Part shown: piece by piece, positions 57,502 to 64,000 of the stretch
How the letters are laid out: each line of letters starts with the position of its first letter
Numbering within the stretch: position 1 is the first letter of the stretch
From: CAVUAN01 sp963739435
GTDB lineage: Bacteria; Acidobacteriota; Thermoanaerobaculia; UBA5066; Gp7-AA6
Direction of reading: 5' to 3'
DNA length: 64,000 nt
NCBI GenBank assembly: GCA_963739435.1
Contig: CAVUAN010000030.1
Location: 22,833 to 86,832 of the forward strand
Notes under the pieces: generated by a model
Database searches by the model: none
The model's input: the letters and a program-made list of their open reading frames with translations, nothing else
What the model was told of the DNA's origin: nothing
Made by a program: the position numbers and the translations under genes

Positions 57502-57788
57502 ATGAAATACGTCAGTATTCGCGAACTTCGGAATCGACCCGGGCGCGCGTGGTCGACGCTCTCGAAGGGTGACGTTGTTCTGACAGCCAACGGAAAGCCG
57601 ATGGGCGTTCTCATCGGAGTGGACGAGACCCGTCTGGACGACACCGTCGAGGCGATTCGAAGGGCTAAGGCAATCCTCGCGGTGTCTCGGGCGCGGCAGA
57701 AGGCGGCAGGACGGGAGCCAGCGGGATGTCGATGGCTGAAATCAACCGAGAGATCCAAGAGGTTCGCAGGCGGCGACGCTCTGCTTGA
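57502..57788 (+). CDS. Phd/YefM-type antitoxin (one frameshift)
   Basis: Antitoxin of about 95 residues. N-terminal MKYVSIRELRNRPGRAWSTL, then LSKGDVVLTANGKPMGVLIG and DDTVEAIRRAKAILAVSRAR. After a frame change near 57730 the C-terminus reads MSMAEINREIQEVRRRRRSA, the usual Phd-type toxin-wrapping helix (EINxEI...R-rich). As sequenced the frame instead runs on past 57788. The TGA at 57786-57788 overlaps the TTG of the PIN toxin. It is a two-gene module with the toxin. Confidence 0.88.
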
Positions 57789-58195
57789 GAGTCGTGCTCG
57801 ACACAAACGTTTTGGTTTCCGGCCTTCTCAACCCCGAGGGGAGTCCAGGCCGAGCGCTCGATCTCTTTCTGGCAGGCGAAGTCACCCTGCTCGTCGATGA
57901 CCGCATTCTGGCCGAATACAGAGCGGTCCTGGGCCGGGCCAAGTTCGGCTTTGATGCCAACGACATCGCAGACGTGATGGATCAGATCGAGGCTGAAAGC
58001 GTGCGGGTGACGGCGGCACCACTCGGGATCTCACTTCCCGATGAGACGGATCTCCCGTTTCTCGAGGTGGCGCTTGCCGGCGAGGCGCAGACGCTGGTGA
58101 CCGGCAACGCTCGCCACTTCAAGCTACCCAAAGGCGCACCGCTGGTTGTTGAGAGCCCGGCGCAATTCGTCCGGAGATGGCGCGAAGGCTCGTAG
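57785..58195 (+). CDS. PIN-domain toxin (COG1569 family)
   Basis: Predicted Mg2+-dependent ribonuclease toxin of 136 residues. The start is TTG at 57785, giving MRVVLDTNVLVSGLLNPEGS; the first metal aspartate is in VLDTN. Others are the glutamate in ILAEYRAVLGRAKFGF, the aspartate in DETDLPFLEVALAG and the TLVTGNARHFK end of the active site. It belongs to the 'putative toxin-antitoxin system toxin component, PIN family'. The start codon overlaps the antitoxin stop (TTGA), so translation is coupled. A second PIN toxin (VapC) is at 60614. Confidence 0.92.
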   Translation: MRVVLDTNVLVSGLLNPEGSPGRALDLFLAGEVTLLVDDRILAEYRAVLGRAKFGFDANDIADVMDQIEAESVRVTAAPLGISLPDETDLPFLEVALAGEAQTLVTGNARHFKLPKGAPLVVESPAQFVRRWREGS

Positions 58196-58212
58196 AACAT
58201 CGCGAGCCCTGC

Positions 58213-60451
<2,239 letters not shown>

Positions 60452-60588
60452 CTTTTCGAAGGCTTCCTTATCGGGGTGAAGCGCTCGAGATGCAAATGTA
60501 TCAGCCCACAGACGCGATCGCCGCCCATCGCGTCCGGTCGCGCCAGAAGGCCGTAGACCCGTCGGTCTCGATCGCTCGCCAACCTGCC

Positions 60589-60616
60589 GTCATCCCGAGC
60601 GCAGTCGAGGGATCTA
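60589..60616. repeat. dispersed palindromic repeat, truncated copy 4
   Basis: Only the left arm (GTCATCCCGAGCGCAGTCGA, then GGGATCTAC) is present, matching copy 2. It ends at the stop of the vapC gene; the CTA of its last bases is the complement of that TAG. The region from 60452 to 60588 holds no gene or other feature I can support. Confidence 0.75.
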
Positions 60617-61018
60617 CTTTTCGTCGTGCCAGTCCTCGACCTTCAGGCCCGGAACGCGTGAGAACTCGCGCACGTTGTGCGTGACGACGATCAGGCCGAG
60701 GGATTTCGCCGTGGCGGCGATGAGGAGATCGCGTTCACCGATTGGTCTGCCTTCTCGCTCGAGGGCGAGCCGAAGAGTCGCGTATTCACTTGCAGCATCG
60801 TTGCCGAATGGAAGGACTTCGAACGGTCTCAGGAAGGCGTCAACGCCCCGCCGCGTCTCCGTTGGCCGGCTGCTCTTGGCTGCGCCGAATCTGAGTTCTG
60901 CGACCGTGATCGCGCTAACCGCGAAGTCGTCAGGGCTTCGCTCCTGAAGGCGTCGAACAACCTGCGGCATGCGTTTGATCGCGTAGACGCAGGTGTTCGT
61001 ATCGAGGAGATAGATCAA
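60614..61018 (-). CDS. vapC: VapC-type PIN-domain toxin
   Basis: Predicted ribonuclease toxin of 134 residues. PIN motifs: LLDTNTCVYAIKRMPQVVRR (Asp), VSAITVAELRFGAAKS (Glu), RPIGERDLLIAATAKSLGLI (Asp) and VVTHNVREFSRVPGL (Asn/Asp position). Start ATG at 61018 overlaps the VapB stop by 4 bp (ATGA). The last codons (EDWHDEK, TAG) run into the truncated palindromic repeat, so the C-terminus may have been reset by that insertion. Second PIN toxin of the window. Confidence 0.93.
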   Translation of the reverse strand: MIYLLDTNTCVYAIKRMPQVVRRLQERSPDDFAVSAITVAELRFGAAKSSRPTETRRGVDAFLRPFEVLPFGNDAASEYATLRLALEREGRPIGERDLLIAATAKSLGLIVVTHNVREFSRVPGLKVEDWHDEK

Positions 61019-61254
61019 CGGTCGAGATCAGCACGGGCCGGGCCACCCGGAAGCGCCGACGGTGCTTCGAAGTCCGCGGGCACGCCCTTCCAGCTCTGCC
61101 AGTACCCTTTCGGCCAGGACTGCCGCTTCTTCGCCTCGAGAATGACTCTCTTGCCCGAGCGCCGGATGCTGACTTCGTCTCCCTCGAACCGAAACTCCTT
61201 CGGCAGCCGCACCGCCTGACTCCGTCCGTTCTTGAAGAGTTTCGCAACCGCCAT
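61015..61254 (-). CDS. vapB: VapB-type antitoxin
   Basis: Antitoxin of 79 residues. The N-terminal SpoVT/AbrB-type domain reads MAVAKLFKNGRSQAVRLPKE, then FRFEGDEVSIRRSGKRVILE. A toxin-binding tail follows (WPKGYWQSWKGVPADFEAPS). ATG at 61254; its stop overlaps the vapC ATG. A palindromic operator lies directly in front, giving the usual autoregulated VapBC operon. Confidence 0.93.
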   Translation of the reverse strand: MAVAKLFKNGRSQAVRLPKEFRFEGDEVSIRRSGKRVILEAKKRQSWPKGYWQSWKGVPADFEAPSALPGGPARADLDR

Positions 61255-61260
61255 GGTATA

Positions 61261-61278
61261 TGACAGTATATACCGTCA
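61261..61278. promoter_or_regulatory. VapBC operator palindrome
   Basis: TGACAGTATATACCGTCA is an 18-bp palindrome with one mismatched pair (TGACnGTATATACnGTCA), and an overlapping GGTATAT-6 bp-ATATACC repeat spans 61255-61274. AT-rich and abutting the antitoxin start at 61254. Consistent with autorepression. Confidence 0.65.
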
Positions 61279-61450
61279 GGCTTGGGTAAGGGAATTGCCT
61301 CGATAGACATCGAACTGACCGCCAAAGGACACTACATAATATAGACCTGACCCCAGGTCTTTCTTCGAAGTAACCGAGGGAGGAGGCCCGCGCCGCGGGA
61401 GCGAGCGGACGCGCGAGCGACGGGCAGCGACGGATACAATCACCCAATCC

Positions 61451-64000
61451 ATGCCACTGACTCCCGGAAGCCGCCTCGGTCCCTACGAGATCGTCTCCGC
61501 CATTGGGGCTGGCGGGATGGGAGAGGTGTGGCGGGCCAAGGACCCGCGCCTCGGGCGGGACGTGGCGATCAAGGTCCTGCCGGCCTCCTTCTCGGCTGAC
61601 GCGGATCGCCTGCGCCGCTTCGAGCAGGAGGCGCGCGCCGCCGGGATCCTCAACCATCCGAACCTGACGGCCGTTCACGACATCGGCACGCACGAGGGCG
61701 CGCCCTACGTCGTCCAGGAGCTGCTCGAAGGCGAGACCCTCCGCTCGGCCCTGGCCGGCGGCAAGCTCTCGACCCGCCGCGCGACCGAGTACTCGCTCCA
61801 GATCGTCCACGGCCTCGCCGCGGCGCACGAGAAGGGCATCGTCCATCGGGATTTGAAGCCCGAGAACATCTTCGTCACCAACGACGGCCGCGTGAAGATC
61901 CTCGACTTCGGCCTCGCCAAGCTGACGCTCGTGGAAGACAAGGGCCAGGTCACGAACCTGCCGACCGAAGCTGCCGGCACGGAGCCCGGCGTCGTGCTGG
62001 GGACGCTCGGCTACATGTCGCCCGAGCAGGTGCGAGGCAAACCCGCCGACGCGCGCAGCGACATCTTCTCTTTCGGCGCGATCCTCTACGAGATGCTCTC
62101 GGGCAAGCGCGCCTTCCACGGCGACTCGGCGGCCGACACGATGTCGGCGATCCTGAGGGAGGATCCGCCCGATCTTTCCGTCACGAACCAGAGCGTCCCG
62201 CCCGGCCTCGACCGGATTGTGCGCCACTGTCTCGAGAAGAGCCCCGAGCAGCGGTTCCACTCCGCCCACGACGTCGCCTTCGCTCTCGAGACTCTCTCGA
62301 GTCAGTCGCAGCCGAGCGCGGCGCCGGGCTCGCTCTCGCTCCCTCGCCGCCGCCTGCCGGGCTCTCTCCTCGCGATTCCCGCTCTCGCTCTCGGGCTTTT
62401 CGCCGGATTCGCCCTCTGGAAGCAGAAGCCGGCAGCGGCCCCGTCGTTCCACCGCCTGACCTACCGGCGGGGCATCGTGAGTGCGGCGCGCCTGGTCGCG
62501 GATGGCCAGACCGCTGTCTACAGCGCGCAGTGGGAGGGCGGCGGCTCCGGTTTCTTCAGCAAACGGCTCGACAACGCCGGGGCGATCCGCCTGGAAATGA
62601 AGAGCGGCATTATCGCTGCGATGTCGCCGTCAGGGGAGATGCTCGTCCTCCACGACCTCCGGAGGTCCGTAGGCTATGCCCGCGTGGGCACCCTCGCGCG
62701 AGCGCCGGTCTCCGGCGGCTCGGCGCGCGATCTGCTCGAGAACGTTTCCTCCGCCGATCTCGCGCCGGACGGCCAGACCATGGCGGTGGTCCTGGCGCCC
62801 AACTGGCGGTATCACCTGGAATTTCCGGCAGGCAAGGCCTTGTACGAAACGGCCGGGTGGATCGGCCAGGTGCGGATCTCTCCCCGCGGCGACGAGGTCG
62901 CGATCCTCGATCATCCGCAGTTCGGCGACGACCGCGGCAGCGTCTCCTTGATCGACCGCGCCGGAAAGAGGACCGTTCTCTCGGACGGCTGGGCGAGCAT
63001 GCAGGGCATCGCCTGGTCCCCCGACGGGAACGAGATCTGGTTCACGGCCTCCGACTCGGGCTCGGATCGCCGGCTCTGGGCGGTGACTCGCTCGGGCAAG
63101 AGGCGCTTCATCGCCGCTTCGCCCGGCGAGATGACGCTCATGGACATCTCGAAGGCCGGGCAGGTTCTCTTTCTGCATGGCCGCCAGCAGATCGGCGTGC
63201 TCGCGCTCGCGGCCGGCGAGACGCGCGAGCGGGACCTCTCGGCCATGGACTGGTCGAGGTCTCCGATCCTCTCGAACGACGGGAAGACAATGGTTTTCTC
63301 GGAGGAGGGGGAGGGAGGGGGCCCCGGCTACTCGGTCTTTCTCGCGAAGACGGACGGTTCCTCCACGTCGACCCGCCTCGGAGAAGGGGAAGCCATGGCG
63401 ATTTCCTCCGATGGGAAATGGGTTCTCTCGGGGCTCGTCCGGTCCACTCCTATCGATCTCGTCCTGTTGCCGACGGGAGCCGGGGAGCCCCGGCGGCTGA
63501 AGACGACCGGTCTGAACGTCGACGTCGCGCTGGCCGCGTTTCTTTCGGGTGACAAGAAGATCGTCTTCAACGCCAGCGCTCCCGGCCACCCGCGCCGGGT
63601 CTTCGAGCTGGATCTTTCGGGAGGCGACCCCCGGCCCGTGTCGCCCGAGGGCATGGCGGGCGGTCTACCGTCTCCGGACGGAAAGCAGTTGATCGTGTTT
63701 CAGGAAGGCAAGCCGCCTTCCCTCCTCTCGCTCGAGAACCAATCGATTCATCCGATTTCGGGCGCCGAGGTTGGAGACGACGTGCTCGGATGGAGCTCCG
63801 ACGGCCGCTCCGTCTTCGTGCGGCCCAGGCGGGGCGACACCCAGTCGCAGCTGACGGACCGCGTCGTGCGCCTCGACCTCGCGACCGGGCGCCGGGAGAC
63901 CTGGCGGGACGTCCGCCCGGCGGACACGAGCGCGATGACCTCGGTCAACGTCTCTGCGATCTCGCCCGACGGCAAGACGCTCGGCTTCACCTACGTCCGC
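61451..64000 (+). CDS. Ser/Thr protein kinase with TolB/PD40 propeller, 3' end outside window
   Basis: Third close paralogue, open to the right edge (850 codons visible, no frame change seen). Start ATG at 61451 (MPLTPGSRLGPYEIVSAIGA). Kinase motifs: GAGGMGEVWRAKDPRLGRDV, IVHRDLKPENIFVTNDGRVK, ILDFGLAKL and LGYMSPEQVRGKPADARSDI. A membrane segment (LLAIPALALGLFAGFALW) follows at about residues 305-322, then propeller blades (LAPDGQTMAVVL, AWSPDGNEIWFTASDSGSDR, ISPDGKTLGFTYVR). Unlike the other two paralogues it lacks the palindromic repeat; a short AGACCTG/CAGGTCT hairpin lies at 61343-61360. It diverges from vapB. Confidence 0.93.
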   Translation, partial: MPLTPGSRLGPYEIVSAIGAGGMGEVWRAKDPRLGRDVAIKVLPASFSADADRLRRFEQEARAAGILNHPNLTAVHDIGTHEGAPYVVQELLEGETLRSALAGGKLSTRRATEYSLQIVHGLAAAHEKGIVHRDLKPENIFVTNDGRVKILDFGLAKLTLVEDKGQVTNLPTEAAGTEPGVVLGTLGYMSPEQVRGKPADARSDIFSFGAILYEMLSGKRAFHGDSAADTMSAILREDPPDLSVTNQSVPPGLDRIVRHCLEKSPEQRFHSAHDVAFALETLSSQSQPSAAPGSLSLPRRRLPGSLLAIPALALGLFAGFALWKQKPAAAPSFHRLTYRRGIVSAARLVADGQTAVYSAQWEGGGSGFFSKRLDNAGAIRLEMKSGIIAAMSPSGEMLVLHDLRRSVGYARVGTLARAPVSGGSARDLLENVSSADLAPDGQTMAVVLAPNWRYHLEFPAGKALYETAGWIGQVRISPRGDEVAILDHPQFGDDRGSVSLIDRAGKRTVLSDGWASMQGIAWSPDGNEIWFTASDSGSDRRLWAVTRSGKRRFIAASPGEMTLMDISKAGQVLFLHGRQQIGVLALAAGETRERDLSAMDWSRSPILSNDGKTMVFSEEGEGGGPGYSVFLAKTDGSSTSTRLGEGEAMAISSDGKWVLSGLVRSTPIDLVLLPTGAGEPRRLKTTGLNVDVALAAFLSGDKKIVFNASAPGHPRRVFELDLSGGDPRPVSPEGMAGGLPSPDGKQLIVFQEGKPPSLLSLENQSIHPISGAEVGDDVLGWSSDGRSVFVRPRRGDTQSQLTDRVVRLDLATGRRETWRDVRPADTSAMTSVNVSAISPDGKTLGFTYVR

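Overview
This is a high-G+C stretch of an environmental bacterial chromosome. The best taxonomic clue is four Ser/Thr protein kinases with a Pkn2-like catalytic domain followed by a TolB/PD40-type beta-propeller. They sit alongside S9 and S41 peptidases, a TIGR03118 protein, and DUF2911, DUF4412 and DUF1569 proteins, plus an amidohydrolase with an N-terminal propeller. That mix is typical of Acidobacteriota and relatives such as Thermoanaerobaculia; this is an inference from gene content, since no rRNA or marker gene is present. No tRNA, rRNA, CRISPR array, phage structural gene or IS transposase was recognised. Many genes are one protein split over two or more frames. The breaks are single-base-type shifts inside otherwise intact, full-length families, so most look like residual indels in the assembly and not decay. 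I annotate such genes as one locus and say where the frame changes.

Layout. 0-7.1 kb (minus): an AddB-AddA-like recombination operon with a signal-peptide alpha/beta hydrolase, all with 4-bp overlaps. 7.2-12 kb: secreted phosphodiesterase, small unknown protein, DUF2911-TPR protein and a beta-lactamase-fold serine hydrolase. 12-16 kb (minus): serine biosynthesis, DUF1015-serA-serC, interrupted by a small four-helix-bundle gene flanked by AT-rich inverted repeats. 16-25 kb: kinase, dienelactone hydrolase, PilZ protein, ilvE with a divergent MocR regulator, S9 peptidase. 25.4-28.7 kb: DGPF protein, ECF42-type sigma factor and an acyl-CoA synthetase, with a good match to the expected ECF42 promoter. 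28.7-29.2 kb: a gene-free, strongly structured segment. 29.2-33.6 kb: 2-oxoacid:ferredoxin oxidoreductase (korAB) and a GT39 glycosyltransferase.

33.6-45.4 kb: secreted and stress-type genes, including an ArsR/SRPBCC pair, a TPR lipoprotein-like protein, an aldo/keto reductase, an esterase, a heavily frameshifted propeller-amidohydrolase, and a TIGR03118 gene. The TIGR03118 gene is preceded by a sigma-54-type promoter and a 17-codon leader. 45.5-51.3 kb: PP2C phosphatase, a YefM/YoeB toxin-antitoxin pair with a perfect palindromic operator, and several small secreted proteins. 51.5-64 kb: three more kinases interleaved with a Phd/PIN pair, a monomeric NADP-isocitrate dehydrogenase, and a VapBC pair.

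How the genes fit together. Isocitrate dehydrogenase and KorAB would make and oxidise 2-oxoglutarate (ferredoxin-linked TCA step). SerA and SerC supply phosphoserine. IlvE is probably controlled by the divergent MocR protein. The kinases and the PP2C phosphatase are candidate partners in reversible Ser/Thr phosphorylation. A roughly 90-bp dispersed palindromic repeat sits 17-35 bp upstream of three start codons, two of them kinases. The most interesting leads are the inverted-repeat-flanked four-helix-bundle element inside the serine operon, the structured segment at 28.9-29.1 kb, the leader-peptide/sigma-54 arrangement at 44 kb, and the repeat-kinase association.
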